Source: Gemmatimonas phototrophica (GTDB lineage: Bacteria; Gemmatimonadota; Gemmatimonadetes; Gemmatimonadales; Gemmatimonadaceae). From it: DNA of 64,000 bases. The position numbers and the translations under genes were made by a program. Position 1 is the first letter of the stretch. Every line of letters begins with the position of its first letter. Shown piece by piece: positions 8,123 through 16,761 of the stretch. The stretch covers positions 620,001-684,000 of the forward strand of contig NZ_CP011454.1 in assembly GCF_000695095.2 (NCBI RefSeq). Reading direction: 5' to 3'. Under the pieces are notes generated by a model. The model was not told the origin of the DNA. It saw only the letters and a program-made list of their open reading frames with translations, and did no database searches.

Positions 8123-10144
8123 ATGACCCAACCTCTCAGCTCGGCAGACTTGATGCAGGACGGCTCCGAACGCGAGCGTGCGCGCCTTGGCGCACTGCTC
8201 GAATCGTTGCCATCAGCTGCCGCGCTCTTCCGACACGATGGATACGCCATCACGGTCAATACGCGCGGGCGAGCCATGTTTGTCGTGGATCCGCTGGCGC
8301 CCATTGTTGCGCAACACGCGAACGTGATGCTGCAGCCGTTTGGTCCCGCGGCGCAGGAAGCCATTCGCTTTGCTTCGAACGGTCGTCCCACGGAAACCAT
8401 GCTGGTGCCGTTCGGTCGCGATGGACGCATGGCCGATATGCGTGTCCTTGTGTTCGATCATGACTTGCTGCTGGTCTCGGCGGTGGACGTCACGGCGCGC
8501 GAACAGGAACGCGTGCACGCCACGCGCGCGGAGCGGGAGTTGCGGGCGTTGTTCGATCTCACGCCGTCATCGGTGCGTGTCGTGGATGTCACCGGTCGTC
8601 TGCAGCAGGTGAACGACAACGCCTCCCGCGAGCATGAGGACCGTCAGCCGGTCACCGTGCGCGAGCTGTGGGAAATGGACGCCCCGCATGATGTGGTCCA
8701 CCATCGCCCGCTGTCGTTTCTGGATACCCCGGCCATGCGGGCGCTGGCTGGGCAGACGGTTCGTCGACAGCTGTTGGAAGTGCGTCGTCAGGGGGGGCGC
8801 CGCGTGGTGGAGTCGTACGCGGCACCCATGCATGGTGAAGATGGACGCATTGTTGGCGTGCTGCTGCTCGATCGCGATGTCACCGACCGCGAACGGCTCG
8901 AAAAGATTCTGCACGATCAGGAAGGCGAACAGCGCGCCCTCAGAGCACAGGTGTCGCAGGATGAGCGGGAGTTGGAGCGCCTGGTGGAAGAGCGCTCACG
9001 GGCGTTGCTGGCCTCGCAGGAAGAGCAGGTGCGCGAGCGCCGTCTCTCCGCCGTGGGACAGCTGGCGGCCGGCGTTATGCACGATGTGAACAACGCGCTG
9101 AATCCCATCATGGCGGCCGCGTATCTGCTGCGACATCACGCCGAGTCGCCGGAAGCGGTACGCGACTACGCCGACCGTATTCGCAAGGCCGCCGAGATTG
9201 GCGCAGCCACGGCATCGCGAGTGGGACGGTTCATTCGTCAGGAGCCCGTGCACCCTGGCGGCGATGTCGAAGTCGATCTGTCGCTCCTCGCCGAGGAAGT
9301 CCTGGACCTTACCGAGCCCATGCGGCTGCAGCGGTCGAGTGAAAGCCGCGAGGTCCGCATCGTGCGTATGTTCACGGAGGGCGCCATTACCCGGGGGCTC
9401 CCCGGGGAAATTCGTGAAGCGCTGCTCAACCTCGTGCAAAACGCCATCGATGCCATGCCGGACGGCGGCACGCTGACGGTGCGCACGTCGGTGGAGGGGA
9501 GTGATGCCTGCATGGCTGTGCGCGACACTGGGGTAGGAATGACGGCGGACGTTCGTGAACGGGCCTTCGAGCCATTCTTTACGACGAAGGGGGCCAAGGG
9601 CTCCGGCCTTGGTCTGGCCGAAGTGTACGGCATTGCGCGTCGCCATCGCGGCACGGCGACCATTTCATCCGTGCCGGGCCGCGGCACTGAAGTCATGGTG
9701 CGCTTTCCGCTGCAGAAAGCGGCCGCGCCTGAGGTCGCCGCACCGGAAGAGATTCTCCCCACCCGCCCCAACCGCATTCTGGTGGTGGAAGATCACGACG
9801 ACGGTCGGGAGTTCCTGCGCCGCATCCTGCAGGGAGACGGGCACACCGTGGTGGCGGTCGCCAGCTGTGCCGACGCCCGGCAGGCCCTTGCGTCGTATTC
9901 GTCCCAGCCAATTGATCTCATGCTCACCGATGTCGGTCTCCCCGACGGCAACGGATGGGAGCTTGTGAAATTCGTCAAATCGCACTACCCCACCATTCGG
10001 GTGGGGGTCATAACCGGCTGGGAGCCAAGTGTTGGCCCCGAAGAGGCCGATGGTGCGGAATTCGTGCTGCGCAAACCGTTGCGGGCACCTGAACTGAAGG
10101 CCCACATTGCCGGGACGCATGCTCCCGCATCACCAACCGAGTAA
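8123..10144 (+). CDS. Hybrid sensor histidine kinase (PAS-HisKA-HATPase-receiver)
   Basis: 673-aa cytoplasmic signalling protein; no membrane segment is seen. Two PAS-like regions (residues about 20-130 and 145-260) are followed by a coiled coil rich in Glu and Arg. The dimerisation/phospho-acceptor box has His320 in GVMHDVNNALNPI. HATPase motifs follow: N box EALLNLVQNAIDAMPDGG, G1 RDTGVGM and G2 GSGLGLAEVYG. A C-terminal receiver carries VVEDHDD and Asp603 in LTDVGLPDGNG. Start: a longer frame runs upstream to 7859 but would overlap the divergent microprotein; ATG 8123 sits just before the first PAS-like region. The next gene, an ANTAR response regulator, starts 4 bp after the stop, so the two form an operon and probably a phosphorelay. 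Confidence 0.9.
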   Translation: MTQPLSSADLMQDGSERERARLGALLESLPSAAALFRHDGYAITVNTRGRAMFVVDPLAPIVAQHANVMLQPFGPAAQEAIRFASNGRPTETMLVPFGRDGRMADMRVLVFDHDLLLVSAVDVTAREQERVHATRAERELRALFDLTPSSVRVVDVTGRLQQVNDNASREHEDRQPVTVRELWEMDAPHDVVHHRPLSFLDTPAMRALAGQTVRRQLLEVRRQGGRRVVESYAAPMHGEDGRIVGVLLLDRDVTDRERLEKILHDQEGEQRALRAQVSQDERELERLVEERSRALLASQEEQVRERRLSAVGQLAAGVMHDVNNALNPIMAAAYLLRHHAESPEAVRDYADRIRKAAEIGAATASRVGRFIRQEPVHPGGDVEVDLSLLAEEVLDLTEPMRLQRSSESREVRIVRMFTEGAITRGLPGEIREALLNLVQNAIDAMPDGGTLTVRTSVEGSDACMAVRDTGVGMTADVRERAFEPFFTTKGAKGSGLGLAEVYGIARRHRGTATISSVPGRGTEVMVRFPLQKAAAPEVAAPEEILPTRPNRILVVEDHDDGREFLRRILQGDGHTVVAVASCADARQALASYSSQPIDLMLTDVGLPDGNGWELVKFVKSHYPTIRVGVITGWEPSVGPEEADGAEFVLRKPLRAPELKAHIAGTHAPASPTE

Positions 10145-10148
10145 AATC

Positions 10149-10751
10149 ATGTCGGAATTGCCCTCCACGATCCGCGTCCTGGTTGCCGAAGACAATGCGC
10201 TCGAGCGCTCCACCCTGGTGGACCTCCTGAGTGCGCTCGGGCACATGGTCGTTGCCGAAGTGGACAGCGGTACGGAAGCCATTGAAAAGGCGCAGCAATT
10301 CACCCCCGACGCCGTGCTGCTCGACATGCACATGCCCGGCGCCACGGGAGTGCAGGCGGCGGAAGGCATCGCCAGTGCGCTGCCAGGAACGGCGGTGGTG
10401 CTGATCACGGGCGACTTGTCGCTCACGCTGTCCACGGCGGATGTGCTGCGCTCGACCGCGGTCGCGCTGCTGCCCAAGCCAACCCCGCCCACCACGCTCG
10501 ACGCCACGCTGCGCATGGCCGTGACCCGGGCTCGCGAGCTCCTGGCCGCCCGCCGCGAAGCGGCTGAGGCCAAGGAGCAGCTGGAAAACCGCAAGCTCAT
10601 CGAGCGGGCCAAGGGCATCCTGATGCGCCGCACCGGCAGCAGCGAGCAGGAAGCTTATCGCATCATGCAGCGTTCCAGTCAGGATCGCAGCGTGCGCATG
10701 GTGGATATTGCCCGTGCGGTCATTGACAGCGAACCGGGCATGAAGAGCTGA
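10149..10751 (+). CDS. Response regulator with ANTAR RNA-binding domain
   Basis: 200 aa. The receiver domain (residues 1-125) has the acidic pair in VAEDN and phospho-acceptor Asp59 in LLDMHMPG, with Thr in VLITGD and Lys in LLPKP. A coiled coil (EAAEAKEQLENRK) leads into an ANTAR domain (residues about 145-200; KLIERAKGILMRR and EAYRIMQRSSQ). ANTAR proteins act on nascent RNA as anti-terminators by stabilising paired hexaloop hairpins, usually after phosphorylation. The start ATG lies 4 bp after the hybrid kinase stop, which makes that kinase the likely partner. The longer upstream frame from 10107 overlaps the kinase and is not preferred. Its RNA target was not found in this window. It converges on the M20 peptidase with a 3-bp gap. 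Confidence 0.92.
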   Translation: MSELPSTIRVLVAEDNALERSTLVDLLSALGHMVVAEVDSGTEAIEKAQQFTPDAVLLDMHMPGATGVQAAEGIASALPGTAVVLITGDLSLTLSTADVLRSTAVALLPKPTPPTTLDATLRMAVTRARELLAARREAAEAKEQLENRKLIERAKGILMRRTGSSEQEAYRIMQRSSQDRSVRMVDIARAVIDSEPGMKS

Positions 10752-10754
10752 CGG

Positions 10755-12209
10755 TTACGACATGGGCTTGAGCGGCCCCGCCACCTGCTTCACCAGCTGA
10801 TACAGAAAATCGAGCCCATCGTAGAACGCCTTGACGCGCAGCTTCTCATCGCGGCCATGCGCGTTGGTTTCGCCGGCGGCGGAGAAGATGCCGCTCACGC
10901 CGTAGGTGGGAATGCCAGCGGCCCGTAGACGGTAGCCGTCGGTGGCGCCGGTGCTCATGGTGGGAATGACCGGCACTCCGTTGAACATCTGCTTGGTGAG
11001 CGCTGTCGTTGCCTGCAGCAAGGTGGCGTTGATGGGCGCCGGTGCGCCATCCATGCGATCGGCACGATCACCGGCAATCTGCACTGTGCTGTCGCCAACG
11101 ACGCGTTGCAGGACGGCCTTGACCGCTGACGCCTTGCTGGTGGGCGCAATGCGGCAGTTCACGTTCGCCGAGACAAACTGCGGCAACGCGTTGGGAGCAT
11201 GCCCGCCATTCAGCATGGTGGCCACACAGGTTGTGCGCAGCATGCTGGCGTAGCGCGGATCGGTGCTGATAATCCGTGCCGCCGCCGTGTCGGCCGGGTT
11301 GGCCGACAGCGCCCGCATGGCCGCCGCCAACGACGGCATTTCCACCTTCGCCGTTTCCTCAAAAAACGGACGCGTCACCTCGTTGAGTTCGACAGGGAAC
11401 GTGTACTGCTGAATTTTGAGGAGCGCGGCGGCCAGCGAATAGATCGCGTTGTCCTTCCGCGGGACACTGGAGTGGCCGCCGGTGTTTCGCACCGTGAGTG
11501 TGAAGTCGGCGTAGACCTTTTCCGCCGCCTGAATGGAGTGAAACAGGGGCTTGTCGTCGGGGCCCAGTGACCCGCCGCCTCCTTCGTTGATGGCGTATTC
11601 GGCGTCAATGAGTTCCTTGCGGTTCTCAATCAGCCAGGTGACCCCATTGGCATCTCCCCCTTCCTCGTCGGCCGTGAGGGCGAGGATGAGATCGCGCTCC
11701 GGTACCCACCCCTCCTGCTTGTAGCGCAACAGGTTGGCGGTGAGAATCGCGGCCATGCTCTTGTCGTCGGCCACCCCGCGGCCCAGGAAGTAGCCGCTCT
11801 CCTCGCGCATCACGAAGGGGTCATTCGCCCAGTCGCTGCGCTTGGCCTGCACCACATCGAGGTGGGCGAGCAGCAGAATGGGTTTGCCCCGTCCGCGTCC
11901 GCGGTAGCGCACGACCAGGTTCTGTTTGGCTGGTTTGTCGGCCGGGCCCACCAGATGGATGTCAGCGGCCGGGAAGCCGGCGGCCTTGAAACGAGCCGCC
12001 ACGGCTTCCGCCGATTTGGTCACGCTGCCCACGGAGTCAGCGGTGTTGATCTCCACCATTTCGCGGTAGATGGCGCGGGCCGCCGCCTGCTGCGGAGTGA
12101 GTGTGGTGGGCGCACCCGGTGCCGGGCGCAGAATGGGCTGGGCGGCGGCCGCGCTGGACGTCGCGGCAAGCAGCAGAACGGTTATCACGGGGCGAGCGGC
12201 GGGACGCAT
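10755..12209 (-). CDS. Exported M20 family metallopeptidase
   Basis: 484 aa with a signal peptide (MRPAARPVITVLLLAATSSA, cleavage after AAA). Two-zinc peptidase or deacylase of the M20/ArgE/carboxypeptidase group. Visible metal and catalytic residues are the HLD of LLAHLDVV, the Asp of GRGVADDKSM, the EE of LTADEEGG, the Glu of YAINEGGG and the His of NAHGRDEK. A bulge between the halves (YADFTLTVRNTGGHSSVP) is the M20 dimerisation domain, and its GGHSS is the conserved signature. It probably cleaves peptides or N-acyl amino acids in the periplasm. The start was set at ATG 12209 because upstream residues are Arg-rich and precede the signal peptide. It runs divergently from tldD. Confidence 0.9.
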   Translation of the reverse strand: MRPAARPVITVLLLAATSSAAAAQPILRPAPGAPTTLTPQQAAARAIYREMVEINTADSVGSVTKSAEAVAARFKAAGFPAADIHLVGPADKPAKQNLVVRYRGRGRGKPILLLAHLDVVQAKRSDWANDPFVMREESGYFLGRGVADDKSMAAILTANLLRYKQEGWVPERDLILALTADEEGGDANGVTWLIENRKELIDAEYAINEGGGGSLGPDDKPLFHSIQAAEKVYADFTLTVRNTGGHSSVPRKDNAIYSLAAALLKIQQYTFPVELNEVTRPFFEETAKVEMPSLAAAMRALSANPADTAAARIISTDPRYASMLRTTCVATMLNGGHAPNALPQFVSANVNCRIAPTSKASAVKAVLQRVVGDSTVQIAGDRADRMDGAPAPINATLLQATTALTKQMFNGVPVIPTMSTGATDGYRLRAAGIPTYGVSGIFSAAGETNAHGRDEKLRVKAFYDGLDFLYQLVKQVAGPLKPMS

Positions 12210-12355
12210 ACGGGCGGGCTTGAAGGGTGAGGCGCGAAGCAGTCGGTCAGAAACATCGGGGCCGGGACGCCGCCGCGCCAATGGCCTGGGAGAAGGTCAA
12301 ACCCCAACACGACGACGCCCCGCGCCGTACATTGGGCAGTCCCCCAACCCCGCCT

Positions 12356-13987
12356 ATGTCCAGATCACGTCGCGACTTTCTGAAGACTGGCGCTACCGTG
12401 GCCGCCGGAACGCTGGTTGCCACCTCGCCGCTGATGGCCGAGTCGTCCCGACTCGTCATTCCCTCCGCCGACCTGCCCCACGCCGATGACCCGGTCATCA
12501 AGGCGCTCATGCAGGTGGCCCTCGATACTGCCAAGTCCGGCGGTGCCAGCTACGCCGATGTACGCGTGGCCGCGCGCCGACAGCAGAACGTCAACACCCG
12601 CGATCGTATCGTGCAGGGGGTGAGTGACACCGACACCTTCGGGCTTGGCGTACGCACGCTGGTCGATGGCGCGTGGGGCTTTGCCGCCACCAGCCGTCTG
12701 GATAAGGACAGCGTGGCCAACGCCGCCAAGGCGGCCGTAGGGCAGGCCCGTGCGAATCGTGCGTCGCAGCTGCGGCCGGTGCAATTGGCACCAACACCCG
12801 GCAACCAGGTGGGCGAGTGGAAGAGCCCCATCAAGACCGATCCGTTCACGGTGCCCATCACCGACAAGGTGGCCTACCTGCTCGCCGCCAACGAAGCGGC
12901 GCTCAAGGTAAAGGGCATCCGCAACGTGAATTCGAGCATGTTCTTCCTGCGCGAAGAGAAGACGCTCATGACGAGCGACGGATCGTACATCGTGCAGACC
13001 ATCTATCGCACGTCACCCAGCATGACGGTGACGGCGGTGAGCCCCGACTTCCGTGACTTCCAGTCGGTGCAGGGGAACGAGATTGCCCCCATGGGGCTGG
13101 GCTACGAACACGTGGTGGACAGCAAGCTGGCCGAACATGCGCCGCGCTGGGCCGAATTGGCCGTACAAAAGCTGAGTGCCAAGCCGGTGGAGCCCGGGCG
13201 CTATGACCTGCTGCTGCACCCGTCCAACTTGTGGCTCACGGTGCACGAAGTCATTGCGCACCCCACGGAGCTCGATCGTGCGTTGGGCTTTGAAGCCAAC
13301 TATGCGGGCACGAGCTTCATTGCCCCGCCCAAGGATGTGCTCGGCAAGCTGCGCATTGGTACTGACTTGCTCAACATCGTCGGTGATCGTGAGCAGCCCG
13401 GCTCGCTGGGCGCCATTGGCTGGGACGACGAAGCGGTGAAGCCGGTGAAGTTCGACATCATCAAGGACGGGGTGTTCGTGGATTATCAAACCACGCGCGA
13501 ACAGGCCACCATGATGAGCGACTATTACCAGAGCCAGGGCAAGCCGGTACGCAGCTACGGCTGTTCGTACGCACAAAGCTGGGCTGATGTGCAGTTCCAG
13601 CGTATGCCCAATGTGAGCATGGTGCCCGGCAAGAACGACGATACGTGGGAGAGCATGATTGCCAAGATGGACAAGGGCATTGCCATTGTCGGCGATGGCT
13701 CCTTCTCCATTGACCAGCAGCGCTACAACGGACAGTTCGCCGGCCAGGTGTTCTACGAAGTGAAGGGCGGCAAGATCGTCGGACAGCTCAAGGATGTGGC
13801 GTACCAGTTCCGCACGCCGGAGTTCTGGAAGTCGCTCAAGGCCATTGGTGGCCCGAAGAGCTATCACCTGGGTGGCGCGTTTGGCGATGCCAAGGGTCAG
13901 CCCGGTCAGTCCAACTCCGTGAGCCACGGCTGCGTGCCGTCGCTCTTTCAGCAGGTCAACATCATCAACACCGGGAGGACGGCATGA
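12356..13987 (+). CDS. tldD: TldD/PmbA family metalloprotease with Tat signal
   Basis: 543 aa, homologue of TldD, the zinc-bearing half of the TldD/TldE protease that cleaves unfolded peptides. The N terminus holds a twin-arginine signal (SRSRRDFLKTGATVAAG), so this copy is probably exported, unlike the cytoplasmic E. coli protein. The zinc site reads HEVIAH at residues 297-302, in place of the usual HExxGH. The region after it (GFEANYAGTSF) and the C-terminal GSFSIDQQRYNGQFAGQVFYEVKGGKI follow the family. The start was chosen at ATG 12356, where the Tat motif begins; the frame extends 43 codons further upstream into Arg/Pro-rich non-homologous sequence. Its stop overlaps the tldE start (ATGA at 13984-13987), so the two are translationally coupled. 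Confidence 0.9.
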   Translation: MSRSRRDFLKTGATVAAGTLVATSPLMAESSRLVIPSADLPHADDPVIKALMQVALDTAKSGGASYADVRVAARRQQNVNTRDRIVQGVSDTDTFGLGVRTLVDGAWGFAATSRLDKDSVANAAKAAVGQARANRASQLRPVQLAPTPGNQVGEWKSPIKTDPFTVPITDKVAYLLAANEAALKVKGIRNVNSSMFFLREEKTLMTSDGSYIVQTIYRTSPSMTVTAVSPDFRDFQSVQGNEIAPMGLGYEHVVDSKLAEHAPRWAELAVQKLSAKPVEPGRYDLLLHPSNLWLTVHEVIAHPTELDRALGFEANYAGTSFIAPPKDVLGKLRIGTDLLNIVGDREQPGSLGAIGWDDEAVKPVKFDIIKDGVFVDYQTTREQATMMSDYYQSQGKPVRSYGCSYAQSWADVQFQRMPNVSMVPGKNDDTWESMIAKMDKGIAIVGDGSFSIDQQRYNGQFAGQVFYEVKGGKIVGQLKDVAYQFRTPEFWKSLKAIGGPKSYHLGGAFGDAKGQPGQSNSVSHGCVPSLFQQVNIINTGRTA

Positions 13988-15381
13988 GCGACTTGGCTCC
14001 CCGGTCACTCTTTGCGCCGCCCAGCATCCTGTCCCGTCAGGAAGCGCAGGAAGTGGCGCAGCGTGTCCTGCGAAATTCCCCCGCGCCGGAAACGCGCGTG
14101 AGCATCAATAGCGCCGCGCGCGCCGATACGCGTTTCGCGCTCAATCAGGTGACCACGTCAGGCGAAAATCAGGATACGCAGGTCACCATCACTGCGTACG
14201 ATGGCAATCGTGCCGCGAGTGTGAACACCAACCGTCTTGACGAAGCCTCGTTGGCGGCGGCAGCCAAGCAGGCGTACGAGATTGCCAAGCTCGTGCCGCC
14301 CAACCCCGAGCGTATGCCGGAGTTGGGGGGGCAGGAGTATCCGCCCATGCGGGAGCGGCAGATGTCGTTGCCCACGCCGGAAGAGCGCGCGGCCGCCGCG
14401 AAGATCGTCACCGAGTTGGCGCGCAAGAACGAGCTGATTGCCACCGGCTTCATCGAGTGCCGTGCCGGCGCGAGTGCGCTGGCCAACTCCAAGGGGTTGT
14501 TCGCGTACGACGCCACGTCGTCGGTGACGATGACGAGCACGGTGCGCTCTCCCGATGGCACGGGCTCCGGCTGGGCCTGCACGGACGGCAATAGCTTCGC
14601 CGATCTTGATCCGCAGACGCTGGCTGTCACGGCGGTACAGAAGGCCAAGGATTCGCGCAGCCCGGTGGCCATTGAACCGGGACGGTATACCACCATTCTT
14701 GAGCCCACGGCGGTAGGCAACCTGGTGCAGCTCATTGCCGGTGCCATGCAGGCGCGCGCCGCCGACGAAGGGCGCTCGTTTTTCACCAAGCCTGGCGGCG
14801 GTAACAAGATCGGACTCAAGGTCGTGGACGATCGCGTTACGCTGCTCACCGATCCGGCCGATTCGCCCAGCCTCAACGGCGGCTACGACGAAGATGGTCT
14901 GGCGCTGGAAAAGGTTGTGTGGATTGAGAACGGCGTGGTGAAGAATCTCAATTACGATCGCTACTGGGCCCAGAAGCAGGGCAAGCAGCCCACGCGCGCC
15001 GGAGGCGGCGGGTTCCGCGGCGCCGGTCGTTCGCTGCGCATGATGGGCGGCACGTCGAGTGTGGCCGACATGGTGAAGAGCACTGAACGTGGCGTGCTGG
15101 TCACACGCTTCTGGTACATCCGTCCGGTGGATGCCCGCACGATTCTGTACACGGGGCTCACACGCGACGGCACGTTCCTCGTGGAGAACGGCAAAGTCAC
15201 GCGCCCCATCAAGAACTTCCGCTTCAACGAAAGTCCCATCTTTTTCCTGAATAATCTCGACGCCATGGGGCCCAGCATCCGCATCAACGCCAGCGAAAAC
15301 CTTGGCGCAGGCGGAGCGGTGTACATGCCCGCCATTAAGGTGCGGGACTTTACCTTCTCGTCGCTCTCAGACGCCGTATAA
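13984..15381 (+). CDS. tldE: TldE/PmbA family protease subunit
   Basis: 465 aa, the second subunit of the TldD/TldE pair, lacking the HExxxH zinc motif as expected of TldE. Family-like stretches include the N-terminal region to NTNRLDEASLAAAA, a middle part with GRYTTILEPTAVGNLVQLIAG, and the C-terminal GVLVTRFWYIRPVDARTIL, TRDGTFLVENGKV and NFRFNESP. It has no signal sequence of its own while its partner has a Tat signal, so if both are exported it would have to travel as a folded complex. A Gly/Arg-rich insert lies near residue 340 (RAGGGGFRGAGRS). It starts within the tldD stop (ATGA) and ends before a strong hairpin at 15402-15487. Confidence 0.9.
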   Translation: MSDLAPRSLFAPPSILSRQEAQEVAQRVLRNSPAPETRVSINSAARADTRFALNQVTTSGENQDTQVTITAYDGNRAASVNTNRLDEASLAAAAKQAYEIAKLVPPNPERMPELGGQEYPPMRERQMSLPTPEERAAAAKIVTELARKNELIATGFIECRAGASALANSKGLFAYDATSSVTMTSTVRSPDGTGSGWACTDGNSFADLDPQTLAVTAVQKAKDSRSPVAIEPGRYTTILEPTAVGNLVQLIAGAMQARAADEGRSFFTKPGGGNKIGLKVVDDRVTLLTDPADSPSLNGGYDEDGLALEKVVWIENGVVKNLNYDRYWAQKQGKQPTRAGGGGFRGAGRSLRMMGGTSSVADMVKSTERGVLVTRFWYIRPVDARTILYTGLTRDGTFLVENGKVTRPIKNFRFNESPIFFLNNLDAMGPSIRINASENLGAGGAVYMPAIKVRDFTFSSLSDAV

Positions 15382-15401
15382 AACTACGAAACAGCGTCAT
15401 G

Positions 15402-15487
15402 GTTATGGGTTATCGGGTCACCGGGTACCTGCGGATAACGGCAATTCCCGCAGGTACTCGATGACCCGATAACTCATGACCCATAAC
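15402..15487. terminator. Long imperfect hairpin, probable bidirectional terminator
   Basis: GTTATGGG at 15402 pairs with CCCATAAC ending at 15487. TTATCGGGTCA pairs with TGACCCGATAA, and GGTACCTGCGG pairs with CCGCAGGTAC nearer the loop, with a small internal loop. A T-run (GTTTTT) follows on the + strand, suiting termination of tldE. It lies between convergent genes and may serve both. Confidence 0.7.
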
Positions 15488-15499
15488 GTTTTTACGGAG

Positions 15500-16210
15500 T
15501 TAAACGGCCTGTACGAAGACGCACCCTGCCTGTTGTGCGAGTACGTTCGCAAAAATGCCGCTCGGTTGCATGATGACGCCCGGGACGAGCATGCTCATGG
15601 CCTTCTTGCGTGATTCTGCCGCATCCAGCTTGTCCTGCTTCTGGATCATGCTCACCACCGAGCGGAAGGCGAGACCACACCCCAGCGCAATGGCACCGGC
15701 TCCGATCTGCTGGTCGAGCATATAGGCACGCATCGTCGGCGGAACATCCTTCCCGGGAGCTGGGAGGACGGGGTTGTGCAGAAGCGTCTTCTCGTCGTCG
15801 TCCTTGAGCTTTTCGGCTTCACCCACTCCGTAAGTGGTCCAGAAGTCCTGACTCATGGCGAGAAAAATGGCGTTGTGCCGAATGACCATGACGCTCGATA
15901 AGCCGCCGGCCGGCACCTTGAGCACGTCGGTGAACTGGCGCTGCCAAATGCCCGAACGCAGTACGCCTACGCCACCTTCGACTTCCGGAATGTCGAACAT
16001 GGCCTTGTGGGTCCCCGTGATCTTCTTGACCCACGTGGTGTCCCACGGCTCAGCCTGCTGCTGTTCCCATTCGGCAGCGTGATCAAACGTGAAGGACGAG
16101 TGGCCGCGTGAGGCCACGCCGCTGCCACCCATGGCAACCGAAGGGAACACCGCCAGTCCGGAGGCAGTGAGACCCGCGTGCTTCAGGAAATCGCGACGGG
16201 CGGTGGACAT
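15500..16210 (-). CDS. Tat-exported protein with DsrE-like C-terminal region
   Basis: 236 aa. The N terminus carries a twin-arginine signal (STARRDFLKHAGLTASG), predicting export of a folded protein. The start at ATG 16210 has a GGAG Shine-Dalgarno (TTTTGGAGAACGACGT before ATG). The mature part has VPAGGLSSVMVIRHNAIFL, then an Ala/Gly-rich stretch with a Cys in the LGCGLAF position, then PGVIMQPSGIFANVLAQQ near the C terminus. The order hydrophobic strand, short Cys-containing loop, LPGV.V.PSGI...LQ..G resembles DsrE/DsrF-like proteins that handle sulfur, but similarity is weak by eye. No neighbour suggests a pathway. It could instead be a Tat protein of unknown fold. Confidence 0.6.
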   Translation of the reverse strand: MSTARRDFLKHAGLTASGLAVFPSVAMGGSGVASRGHSSFTFDHAAEWEQQQAEPWDTTWVKKITGTHKAMFDIPEVEGGVGVLRSGIWQRQFTDVLKVPAGGLSSVMVIRHNAIFLAMSQDFWTTYGVGEAEKLKDDDEKTLLHNPVLPAPGKDVPPTMRAYMLDQQIGAGAIALGCGLAFRSVVSMIQKQDKLDAAESRKKAMSMLVPGVIMQPSGIFANVLAQQAGCVFVQAV

Positions 16211-16383
16211 ACGTCGTTCTCCAAAAATGAAGGCAGCATGAAGGCCACATGGCGACACGATGTATTGCAGATGCTGTGTCGTTGAACCTATGGCCAGATT
16301 GATGTGTCAGTGCACATGATGGCGCCGTGCGGGACAAATGTCACGCCCATTGCCGTTCATTTCTCCCTTCCTCCCTCCCACCA

Positions 16384-16644
16384 ATGCGTCGCGGACCCGT
16401 TCCTCGCGGGAATGCCGGTGTCGCGTTCACCCTCCTGATTGGTGGTGTAGCCCCCATGGGAGTGCAGGCTCAGACGACGGTCCCGCCACCCCGGCCGCCA
16501 GCTGCCGCGGCGGCCGCCGACACCACGGTCGTGACTGCGGCCCCCAACGATGCGCAGGATCGTTCAGCGCAAGCTGGCACGAACGTTCGCGTTGCTGTTG
16601 CCGCGTGTGTGGCCAAAACACCGCTTGCCGTCGCATTGATCTGA
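16384..16644 (+). CDS. Small exported Pro/Ala-rich protein (hypothetical)
   Basis: 86-aa frame starting at ATG 16384. The N terminus looks like a signal peptide: two Args, a hydrophobic core (GVAFTLLIGGVAPMGVQA) and cleavage after AQA. The mature part is low-complexity (PPPRPPAAAAAADTT) and ends in RVAVAACVAKTPLAVALI. The leader before ATG is pure pyrimidine-rich DNA without a Shine-Dalgarno. No family is recognised; it may be a spurious frame or a decayed gene. It stands alone between the divergent DsrE-like gene and the convergent GNAT gene, and 16645-16761 holds nothing further. Confidence 0.35.
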   Translation: MRRGPVPRGNAGVAFTLLIGGVAPMGVQAQTTVPPPRPPAAAAAADTTVVTAAPNDAQDRSAQAGTNVRVAVAACVAKTPLAVALI

Positions 16645-16761
16645 CGTATCGCGCTCCAACCGTGGCGCCCGCCATTGAATGGAATCTGTTTCACTTTTGG
16701 CTCGCAGTATCTGCACAACACGCGCTTGAACAGTTACTACGGTTGTGAAAATCCACGGCGG

